5,979 nt of DNA from Candidatus Zixiibacteriota bacterium (GTDB lineage: Bacteria > Zixibacteria > MSB-5A5 > GN15 > FEB-12). Numbering within the stretch: the stretch's first letter is position 1; each line of letters begins with the position of its first letter. This document shows positions 1 to 5,681 of this stretch, piece by piece. The notes beneath the pieces are model-generated. The model worked only from the letters and a program-made list of their open reading frames with translations, had not been told where the DNA came from and did not search any database. Both the position numbers and the translations under genes were made by a program. The stretch is from contig QNAF01000170.1 of NCBI GenBank assembly GCA_003641405.1, positions 1 to 5,979 of the forward strand, in the 5' to 3' direction.

Positions 1-287
1 AAAGCCCCTACTTCGGTACCAGCCTCGACTTTCAGGCGTTCTTCGGGATTTTCGCCCATAATGAACATTTTCTTACCACCGTGCCGGCAGACATGATCCA
101 CGGTTCCGGTGATGCTCAGCGTCTTGCCCACGAAGTCCACCGGACTGGTATCGAATTCCGCCAGGGTCACTTCCTGAGCGACCTCAGTGGTTTCTTCTGT
201 TGCGTCATCGCCCCCGCAAGAGGTAATCATCCCGCAGACAGCGATCAGTGAAACGGCGATTCCGAACAAATGCAGTTTTCTAAACAT
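1..287 (-). CDS. Lipoprotein with OB-fold-like domain, C-terminus cut by window edge
   Basis: Reading the minus strand from ATG at 287 gives about 95 residues with no stop before the left edge, so the gene is partial. The start is MFRKLHLFGIAVSLI, a basic n-region and hydrophobic core ending in the lipobox ITSC. Cys24 would be lipidated by Lgt/Lsp, anchoring the protein to the inner or outer membrane. An acidic linker of about 15 residues follows, then a mostly beta segment containing DFVGKTLSITGTVDHVC, RHGGKKMFI and NPEERLKVE. That resembles small OB-fold lipoproteins of Bacteroidetes-like bacteria, in which a conserved His/Cys/His stretch follows the second strand. This family assignment is from memory and tentative. 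A strong Shine-Dalgarno AAGGAG (293-298) lies 5 nt before the start, which fixes it. The gene is divergent from the 537-2240 operon. The lipoprotein call is firm; substrate and partner are unknown. Confidence 0.85.
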   Translation of the reverse strand, partial: MFRKLHLFGIAVSLIAVCGMITSCGGDDATEETTEVAQEVTLAEFDTSPVDFVGKTLSITGTVDHVCRHGGKKMFIMGENPEERLKVEAGTEVGA

Positions 288-304
288 GTCTTCTCCTTGT
301 CCCA

Positions 305-333
305 ATTATAGACTCATAATATCTTTTTGCCTA
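305..333 (-). promoter_or_regulatory. Candidate sigma70-type promoter of the lipoprotein gene
   Basis: On the minus strand there is a perfect -10 TATAAT (plus coordinates 305-310), 17 nt downstream of a weak -35 TAGGCA (328-333, 4 of 6 matches). It lies just upstream of the Shine-Dalgarno and ATG at 287, giving a short leader of about 10 nt. The perfect -10 and ideal spacing are seen in the sequence. Promoter activity is inferred, and the consensus for this phylum is not known to me. Confidence 0.4.
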
Positions 334-457
334 CCAAGCGCTTTTCATGGCGCCAATATATGGTTGAAGTCCGGATTGTCAAATGGAACAGGGACGAGAA
401 TAGCCGTTGATATCCTCAGTCAGGCAGGGCCACCATGCTACGCTCTCCTGTTTCTAC

Positions 458-486
458 TTGCCAGTCAATGAGTTCAGATGTATTTT
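458..486 (+). promoter_or_regulatory. Candidate promoter of the 537-2240 operon
   Basis: TTGCCA (458-463, 5 of 6 to TTGACA) is separated by 17 nt from TATTTT (481-486, 4 of 6 to TATAAT). Transcription would start near 492, about 45 nt before the ATG at 537. The rest of the divergent intergenic region, roughly 334-457, shows no gene, no clear hairpin and no repeat that I can support. Confidence 0.35.
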
Positions 487-536
487 GCTCTTGATATTTG
501 CTTGAGCAACAAAGAAGCGCTTTGAGAGGATATTTC

Positions 537-926
537 ATGAGATTCATAAATCCTGTCATATCTGCAGTATTGATATTGGTATTGTCCCTTCCCATTCTGG
601 CGAGTGAAACCGAAGCCGAAAAACCAGTCTACGTGGATCTCGACGGCGACGGGCTGGACGACAACCGGATTGATTTCCGCGACGGATTCCTTATCGAGGA
701 AGAAGACGCCGAGAGCAGCGGTTCCTCAATGGGTGGCCAGAGTGTGGATTTCTTCTCCTCAGTTGCTGCGGAAGTGGAAATCGAACTGCCACTAACCAAC
801 AAAGACCGCTTCTACGAGCGCAAGTTCTCCACTCGCGGGATTAGCAGTAACCGCGGCGAGTTCGGCGGCAGTGCCGGAGAGTCATCGTCTGCAGGGAAAA
901 CCTGCATCGGTGGTATTTGTTTCTAA
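537..926 (+). CDS. Small exported protein with one DxDGDG calcium-binding loop
   Basis: 129 residues from ATG 537. AGAGGA at 525-530, 6 nt upstream, supports this start. The in-frame TTG at 498 is less likely because it would put 13 polar residues before the signal peptide. The signal peptide is MRFINPVISAVLILVLSLPI with probable cleavage after Ala22. Right after it, DLDGDGLDD (34-42) matches the EF-hand / thrombospondin-3-like calcium loop pattern DxDGDG. An acidic Ser/Gly-rich region follows, then a basic stretch around 90-106. The C-terminus is Gly/Ser-rich and ends KTCIGGICF, whose two cysteines (123 and 128) could form a small disulfide loop once exported. I recognise no family. It lies 24 nt upstream of the beta-barrel gene on the same strand, so co-transcription is likely and it may act as a periplasmic or surface partner of the barrel. 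That role is inference from position only. Confidence 0.8.
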   Translation: MRFINPVISAVLILVLSLPILASETEAEKPVYVDLDGDGLDDNRIDFRDGFLIEEEDAESSGSSMGGQSVDFFSSVAAEVEIELPLTNKDRFYERKFSTRGISSNRGEFGGSAGESSSAGKTCIGGICF

Positions 927-950
927 CTGTATGAATACAAGGTAATTGTG

Positions 951-2240
951 ATGATGCGTATTGTTCTCTCTGTTTTTCTGACGGTGTGCATTTTGGCGTC
1001 TGCTGCCGCAGCAGGTGTTGCTGACTACCTGGAGATTGAGGCCAAGGCACGCGCAAAGAGAGTGGGGAACCTGTTCAAGAATTGGGACGAAGTGTCTGAC
1101 AACTTGGGGATGCTTGGCTTGACAGCCAGAGTGTACCCGGTCTCGATAATGGAACTGAGCGTGGTCACAGAATATACAGCATATCGACATAATAGCAGCT
1201 TGAGCAATTTGCTATACCAGTTCAACGCCACCGCAGTGCCGACCTCACAAGATTCTCGGTTTACAATGTATTTCACGGGTGGCTACAAAGGGAATAGCTA
1301 CAAAGATATTGAAGCCGAGACGGGAGCCAGCAAGAACGATTTCTCCAGTAAGAACTACAATGCCACCGTATCTATGGGGTATGACATATCCCCGACTTTA
1401 AGGGCTAGGCTCGGATATACGGTCAAGGTTACCGCTTATCCTGATATCAAGGACACAGTGCTTGTCCCTGCCTTGATGAACGATACGGAGTGGGTGATGA
1501 TTCCCTTGGAAGTGTTGGTTCCTATGGTTCCTGATCGGCACGATCATGAACTCTCAATCGGTGCAAACGCGAGTTTCCTGGACCAAACTAGTTTTGACCT
1601 TGAAGTTGGATATCGCTTCGGACAGCATTCACATATGGTTGACTGGTGGTGGCGGATTCCACTTGGCCAACCATATTCAATCAACCGCATTGGGCGCGAC
1701 ACGGCCTACACTAGCCAGATTGAGAGCAATCTTCAATGGTACTACGTTTCCCCGCGTATCTCTCGTGCAATGGGAGACCGTACTGGAATATCATGTACTT
1801 ATCATTACCGGAAATTTCTCGATCCCTGCGAGCATTCGTATGTCTTTGGAAGTACAACCGGATTGATTTCTCCTTGGGCCTCTGTCTACGAAGGTGACGG
1901 AGTGCAATTATCATTCAAGACATATCTCATCAAGGGACTGACGATTTCCGGGAGTTGGGGGTACTGGGAGAAGACTTTCCTCACTACTCTTGAGGCGATC
2001 AATCCCATGACCGGAGAGCTAGACGCGGACTTAACAACGAACTCAATCAAGGAAGGCAGGGGTGACAGGGACGATATCGAGCGTCGTCTGAACCTTACTG
2101 TTCTGCTCCCGATCACTACCCACACCGACCTCTACATGGAACCTTCCTTGATATTGGACTACTCAAATAACCACTCCACGATTGCCGTATACGACTATAC
2201 TGATTTCACTATAACCACAGAATTCAAGATCAAATTCTAA
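951..2240 (+). CDS. Outer-membrane beta-barrel protein, family not recognised
   Basis: 429 residues from ATG 951. AAGG at 939-942 is 8 nt upstream; GTG 948 and ATG 954 are possible alternatives. The N-terminus MMRIVLSVFLTVCILASAAA is a classical Sec signal peptide, cleaved near AAA|GVADYLE. The mature part has no long hydrophobic helix. It shows alternating polar/apolar strands rich in Tyr, Trp, Thr and Gly, for example LELSVVTEY-type, FTMYFTGGYKG, LEVGYRFGQHS, LTISGSWGYW and LNLTVLLPI, separated by Asp/Asn/Gly-rich turns. The last residues, TTEFKIKF, end in phenylalanine, the usual Bam-recognition signature of outer-membrane barrels. A rough count suggests 16 to 20 strands, but I could not model it. 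Two cysteines in the segment around CTYHYRKFLDPC might form a loop disulfide. It is probably the second gene of an operon with the small exported protein. A porin or barrel for an exported partner is plausible, including an MtrB/PioB-like barrel, but no signature proves it. Confidence 0.85.
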   Translation: MMRIVLSVFLTVCILASAAAAGVADYLEIEAKARAKRVGNLFKNWDEVSDNLGMLGLTARVYPVSIMELSVVTEYTAYRHNSSLSNLLYQFNATAVPTSQDSRFTMYFTGGYKGNSYKDIEAETGASKNDFSSKNYNATVSMGYDISPTLRARLGYTVKVTAYPDIKDTVLVPALMNDTEWVMIPLEVLVPMVPDRHDHELSIGANASFLDQTSFDLEVGYRFGQHSHMVDWWWRIPLGQPYSINRIGRDTAYTSQIESNLQWYYVSPRISRAMGDRTGISCTYHYRKFLDPCEHSYVFGSTTGLISPWASVYEGDGVQLSFKTYLIKGLTISGSWGYWEKTFLTTLEAINPMTGELDADLTTNSIKEGRGDRDDIERRLNLTVLLPITTHTDLYMEPSLILDYSNNHSTIAVYDYTDFTITTEFKIKF

Positions 2241-2251
2241 TCGCGCGACAG

Positions 2252-2273
2252 TCAGGGAATGTCCCGCCCCTGA
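2252..2273 (+). terminator. Weak hairpin after the beta-barrel gene
   Basis: TCAGGG (2252-2257) pairs with CCCTGA (2268-2273) across a 10-nt loop, 11 nt after the stop codon of the barrel gene. There is no U-tract, so it does not look like a canonical intrinsic terminator. It could be a transcript-end hairpin or chance. Confidence 0.2.
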
Positions 2274-2280
2274 TTCCAGG

Positions 2281-2420
2281 TGCAAGCGCTTGCTGAAAAA
2301 CCCTGTGTCCGGCAGATGTCCACATCTGCTGGATGAAGCGGCACATGTTGCCTGGCAGTCGGGCAAATCCGTAGAGGCGTCAGGCAGAGACACCTGACGC
2401 CACCGCACTCGGACGGTTTT
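2281..2420 (+). repeat. Structured intergenic repeat, copy A
   Basis: This matches the reverse complement of 4040-4204. By hand, 2291-2331 agrees with the second copy at 38 of 41 positions, and 2355-2419 at 57 of 65. The middle differs in length: 23 nt here against 44 nt in copy B. Internal structures are a palindrome GCAAGCGCTTGC (2282-2293), the hairpin GCAGATGTCCACATCTGC (2312-2329; 8-bp arms, 2-nt centre), and a 9-bp hairpin GGCGTCAGG / CCTGACGCC (2376-2384 / 2393-2401) with loop CAGAGACA. It ends in a T-run at 2417-2422. It carries no ORF of interest. It looks like a REP/MITE-like dispersed element; copy number elsewhere is unknown. Confidence 0.8.
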
Positions 2421-2509
2421 TTAAAAGCCTGATAGAGCATGCCCCGCTGTTCTAAACACCGGGAACTCAGGCCATTCACTTTTGTTCTAAGAGTGCAGTG
2501 ATTTGGTCC

Positions 2510-2537
2510 TTGATTAATACCCGTTTATGGGTATATT
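2510..2537 (+). promoter_or_regulatory. Candidate promoter with overlapping operator-like inverted repeat
   Basis: TTGATT (2510-2515, 4 of 6 to TTGACA) and TATATT (2532-2537, 5 of 6 to TATAAT) are separated by 16 nt. The perfect inverted repeat ATACCC (2517-2522) / GGGTAT (2529-2534), with a 6-nt spacer, occupies the promoter spacer and the first -10 bases. A protein bound there would compete with RNA polymerase, so it is a candidate operator for the selenoprotein gene at 2602. Regulator and effector are unknown. Confidence 0.35.
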
Positions 2538-2601
2538 TCATAAAGCCTCGATTATTACAAACTTGGTCGCAAAATCTACGACAAGGATGACAGGATAAAC
2601 A

Positions 2602-4008
2602 ATGAAACAGCGTATTTCTATATTTGTTGGGATAGTTTTGCTGGCCGTGCTTATGTCACTGATCACGGCTGAAGCAGCTTCCGCGGAACATCTGTCAACC
2701 GTTTATGAAAACTTCTCCGACGATTCTGCGGCGGTGCCCGGATCTTCCGGCAGGGATGACCACTCCGGGAATCTGGTTGTTTACATGGTCGAACCATACT
2801 CCAGGTGGGTGGATGCAGAGGGGACCAACTTCGGTTTTGGCTTTCTCAATTTCGCTATGGACCAGTTGTTGACCATCCCTTACGGGACAGTCTGGGAACA
2901 TACCATGCATTGGGATGCAGCCGCCGTAGGCTATGGGAGCGTTCAGGATACCAATATCATGGCGATCGCGGTGATGTTTGACACATTACCGCATCAAACA
3001 GATGCTTTTCCTCCGTACGAGCAGTGGTTCAACGCTTACTATGTAGATGCCGCTGCCGCCGCCACTCCGGGACAGCCGGGGCAGAACGAAACAGCACCCG
3101 GTTTTACTCATACTGTATTCGTGGAGGAAGGGACATCGGACACGTGAGGTAGTAGCTGTCCGTCAGTACGGTCCGTACTGGAGAGCATTTACGAGTCTGG
3201 TGACTACCCATTTTTTTACACAGCGCTTGTAGGCCCCGTCAATCTTAAGGCCAGAGACCGACTGGAACTGGATTACAACTTCGCCGGGTACCCTTCGACA
3301 TTTTTCGACGGCGGGTACGATCTCCATGTTGGGGCAGTGTACGATGAAGCTGTTTTCAGGAACATTATTGAGTCCTGCGGAACAAGAGTCGTTCCGCAAT
3401 TGGATTTGCAGATTCAGATGACATGGCATTCAGTCAATGATATTGAGTTAACAATCCGAGTGGGATACGGCGTTGGTGCGAACGCAACCCCCGGGATTCC
3501 TCCCGAGCCCCAGGGACCGGATGAAGGTATCCCCGAACAGTGGTACCTGTTCCAGACAGCTACGACTGATCCTGAGAGTGACGATCTGTATTACTTCTGG
3601 GACTGGGGAGATGGAGATTCGACCGGTTGGATAGGCCCTTACGATTCCGGACAGGACTCCAAAGTTAATCACGCCTGGGATGACAACGGTACTTACGAAG
3701 TGAAAGTAAAGGTGAAGGATGCCTGGGACGCGGAGACCGACTGGTCCACAGCCAGAACGATCGAGATCGATTGTTGTCAGGGAACTGTCGGTAATGTCGA
3801 TGGTTCGGGCATTGTCGATGGTGCCGATCTGTCAGTGCTGATCGATCATCTTTTCATTAGTCTCAATGCCCTTGATTGCGTGAAGGAGGGAGACCTGAAT
3901 CACTCGGGTGCTCCGGAACCAGACCCGATGGACGTTGATGGAGCTGATCTGTCAATCATGATAGATCATTTGTTCATTACCCTGGATGATCTGCTGCCAT
4001 GTCCGTGA
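2602..4008 (+). CDS. Probable selenoprotein: exported thioredoxin-like, PKD and dockerin-like protein with in-frame TGA (Sec182)
   Basis: The reading frame from ATG 2602 (AGGA at 2592-2595, 6 nt upstream) to TGA 4006 is open except for TGA at 3145-3147, codon 182. Read through, it gives 468 residues, against 456 in the neighbouring paralogue at 4270. Order: signal peptide 1-28 (cleavage ASA|EH); an N-terminal domain shared with the paralogue (about 58-170, with SRW, FLNFA, HWDAAAVGYG); GFTHTVFVEEG; then the redox motif U182-GSS-C186-P. A thioredoxin-fold second half follows, with candidate cis-Pro231 in YPSTFFDGGY. A PKD-like domain (about 300-390, DWGDG at 334-338) comes next, then two dockerin-like calcium loops (397-418 and 433-458), ending LLPCP. 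C186 to Pro231 spans 45 residues, exactly as from C170 to Pro215 in the paralogue. A thiol/selenol oxidoreductase outside the cytoplasm is inferred. The alternative is a recent nonsense pseudogene; the hairpin after the TGA argues against it. Confidence 0.75.
3145..3186 (+). promoter_or_regulatory. Candidate bacterial SECIS element with its UGA codon
   Basis: UGA is at 3145-3147. CAGTACGGTCCGTACTG at 3164-3180 is an 8+1+8 perfect inverted repeat. As RNA it gives a 6-bp stem (CAGUAC/GUACUG) plus an outer U-G wobble at 3163/3181, capped by a GGUCC loop (3170-3174). A lower stem GCU/AGC (3155-3157 / 3184-3186) may close it across an internal bulge. In known bacterial SECIS elements the hairpin starts within the coding region just after UGA and its apical loop carries a conserved G near its 5' side, read by SelB; E. 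coli fdhF has AGGUCU. Here the loop begins 22 nt after the UGA, close to the fdhF distance (about 4 nt longer). Sequence and position are seen; SelB binding is inferred. Confidence 0.7.
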
Positions 4009-4039
4009 GTTGTGGAGACTCGGTATTGGGCCTATTGAT

Positions 4040-4204
4040 AAACCGTCCATGTGCGGTGGGGTCGGGTGTCTCTGCCCGACGCCCCTACGGGTTCGCCCGA
4101 CTGCTAGGCAGAGACACCTGGCAGCACTGTGGGTTGGGTTCTTGTGCTCAGCAGATGTGGACATCTGCCGGACACAGGATTTATCAACAAACCTGCATTG
4201 CAGG
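4040..4204 (-). repeat. Structured intergenic repeat, copy B, inverted relative to copy A
   Basis: On the minus strand this reads as a second copy of the element at 2281-2420, with blocks 4149-4189 and 4040-4104 conserved. It contains the same GCAGATGT/ACATCTGC hairpin (4151-4168), the same loop hairpin as GTCGGG (4061-4066) / CCCGAC (4075-4080), and a terminal palindrome CCTGCATTGCAGG (4192-4204). Unlike copy A it keeps a 12-bp inverted repeat GGTGTCTCTGCC (4065-4076) / GGCAGAGACACC (4107-4118) with a 30-nt spacer; copy A has lost one arm. It fills most of the gap between the two paralogues. No gene is supported here: the short ORFs crossing it translate the repeat. Confidence 0.8.
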
Positions 4205-4209
4205 AATGT

Positions 4210-4236
4210 TTGACAATGACGATATAGTATTACGAT
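4210..4236 (+). promoter_or_regulatory. Candidate promoter of the cysteine paralogue
   Basis: A perfect -35 TTGACA (4210-4215) starts just outside repeat copy B. The best -10 is TACGAT (4231-4236, 4 of 6) at a short 15-nt spacing. Other TA-rich hexamers (TATAGT at 4223) are too close. If real, the paralogue at 4270 has its own promoter and need not be co-transcribed with the selenoprotein gene. Confidence 0.3.
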
Positions 4237-4269
4237 CATGTTTTCTTGAGTTAGATGGGATAGGCGAGA

Positions 4270-5640
4270 ATGAAATACTATAAACTATCAACGATGCTGC
4301 TACTTGCTCTTGTAGTCGTGTTTTCGACCGTCCTGATGCCTTGTGCATCCGCAAATGGAGCCAATAATTCTTCGCGTGCCGCCTATTCGGGAACTCTTCG
4401 AGTATACGTTGCTGAGACGGAATCCAGATGGGACGACGATTGGGGACGACCGTTTCACTACGCTTTTCTTGGATTTGCAGCAGTGGATGAGATCAATATC
4501 GCTGATTTGGAAGTCTGGGATACGACACTGACCTGGGATGCTTCTGCTGCAGGTTTCGGTGATGTCACTGAGGGCAACCTGACAGTCTTTGCGGTTCTGT
4601 TTAATTCCGCCGGACATATCGAAGATCTTCGACCGGGCTATGGTTACTGGTTTACCGCACACGATGGTGACGCAACTGCCGCGGCACATCCGGGAGAGTC
4701 CGGACGCAACGACACCACAGCGGGATTCACTCACACGGTTTTCGTCGAAGAAGGCTCGGCGACTACGTGCGTCAACTGTCCATACGTGGCAGATGCCCTG
4801 CATGACATCCATGCGAACGATGGATATCCGTTGCACTATGTGACGTTGGTGGAAGATCGCAGTATTCCTGCTCAGAACAGACTGAATGAATACTACAACA
4901 ATGTTCCTGTCCCGGTCGGCATATTTGATGGTGGTTATCGTTCCATGATGGGGCGAGACCCTGGTGGTGACACCAGGGGGGAGTATGTCAGTAGAATTGA
5001 GGCATGTGGAGCAAGAGTTGTTCCGCCCCTGGATATGCTTCTATCGGTTACCTGGTTGGGTGGTGGCGATTTGGAAATTGAAATCGGAATCGGCAATGGT
5101 GCACCGGCCAGTTCGGCTCCGAATGCTCTGGCAGCACCCATCGGTGATGATCTTGTCTCGCCCGGTTATGGTCATCCATATCAAGTTAGCACGACTGATC
5201 CGGAAAGCGACAGCATTTCTTACCAGTTCGACTGGGGTGATGGCTCCCTGTCCGAATGGTATGGCCCCTATGCCTCCGGCGAAACCTGCACCCAGTCTTA
5301 CGAATGGGACAGCGAAAATGTATGTGATGTGCGAGCAAAGGCAAGGGACGTTTGGGGAAGCACAACTGACTGGTCGGCCTCTTTGGCTGTTTCTGTCGAG
5401 TGCTGTATTGGCACGATCGGCAACTTAGATGGACTTGGCATAGTGGATGGAACCGACCTGACCATCATGATTGATGTGTTGTTTATCCATCCTACCGTGC
5501 CGCTTGCCTGTTGGGGCACTGCGGATTGTGACGGATCAGGCGCTCCTAATCCCGGCCCGATGGATGTGGACGGGACCGATCTCACAATCATGATTGATCA
5601 CTTGTTCATTGGAATGGACCCAATGCCGCCCTGCCCGTAG
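4270..5640 (+). CDS. Exported thioredoxin-like, PKD and dockerin-like protein (Cys paralogue)
   Basis: 456 residues with an intact frame ending in TAG. The start ATG 4270 has only a weak AGG-type ribosome site (4262-4264), but it is the first codon of a good signal peptide, MKYYKLSTMLLLALVVVFST, cleaved near ASA|NG (28). An N-terminal domain (about 42-152; RVYVAETESRW, FLGFA, LTWDASAAGFG) matches the upstream gene. GFTHTVFVEEG leads into C167-VN-C170-P, a thioredoxin-type CxxC followed by Pro, and candidate cis-Pro215 in VPVPVGIFDGGY. A PKD-like domain follows (about 300-378, DWGDG at 321-325). Two dockerin-like calcium loops (GNLDGLGIVDGTDLTIMID and the MDVDGTDLTIMIDHLFI half) end at PPCP. 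It is a tandem paralogue of 2602-4008, diverged heavily at synonymous sites, so the duplication is old. Likely role: disulfide or electron-transfer chemistry on the cell exterior. Substrate is unknown. Confidence 0.88.
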   Translation: MKYYKLSTMLLLALVVVFSTVLMPCASANGANNSSRAAYSGTLRVYVAETESRWDDDWGRPFHYAFLGFAAVDEINIADLEVWDTTLTWDASAAGFGDVTEGNLTVFAVLFNSAGHIEDLRPGYGYWFTAHDGDATAAAHPGESGRNDTTAGFTHTVFVEEGSATTCVNCPYVADALHDIHANDGYPLHYVTLVEDRSIPAQNRLNEYYNNVPVPVGIFDGGYRSMMGRDPGGDTRGEYVSRIEACGARVVPPLDMLLSVTWLGGGDLEIEIGIGNGAPASSAPNALAAPIGDDLVSPGYGHPYQVSTTDPESDSISYQFDWGDGSLSEWYGPYASGETCTQSYEWDSENVCDVRAKARDVWGSTTDWSASLAVSVECCIGTIGNLDGLGIVDGTDLTIMIDVLFIHPTVPLACWGTADCDGSGAPNPGPMDVDGTDLTIMIDHLFIGMDPMPPCP

Positions 5641-5681
5641 AGGCTATGTGTTATTGATGGTTGTTTGCGGGTATTGACCAG

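Noticed and set aside
187..471. Plus-strand ORF across the lipoprotein start and the divergent promoters
   Set aside because: It overlaps the well-supported minus-strand lipoprotein and regulatory region, with no ribosome site or protein-like composition.
3145..3147. Genome-wide reassignment of TGA to Trp or Gly
   Set aside because: The same gene ends at TGA 4006-4008 exactly where the paralogue ends with TAG after Cys-Pro, and no other gene in the window has an internal TGA. The local hairpin favours Sec. Not fully excluded from one window.
3100..3160. Frameshift as the cause of the broken gene
   Set aside because: Both halves are in the same frame relative to 2602; a single stop codon, not a shift, separates them.
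3337..4008. A separate downstream ORF starting at GTG 3337
   Set aside because: The frame is open back to the TGA at 3145, and the paralogue shows that residues encoded at 3148-3336 belong to the same thioredoxin-like domain. The GTG is an internal valine with no ribosome site.
3986..4283. Plus- and minus-strand ORFs over repeat copy B
   Set aside because: They translate the intergenic repeat, and similar shadows occur over copy A (2163-2479), so they are structure-driven rather than coding.
4300..4836. 178-codon minus-strand ORF
   Set aside because: It is antisense to the strongly supported paralogue at 4270-5640 and is a codon-bias shadow.
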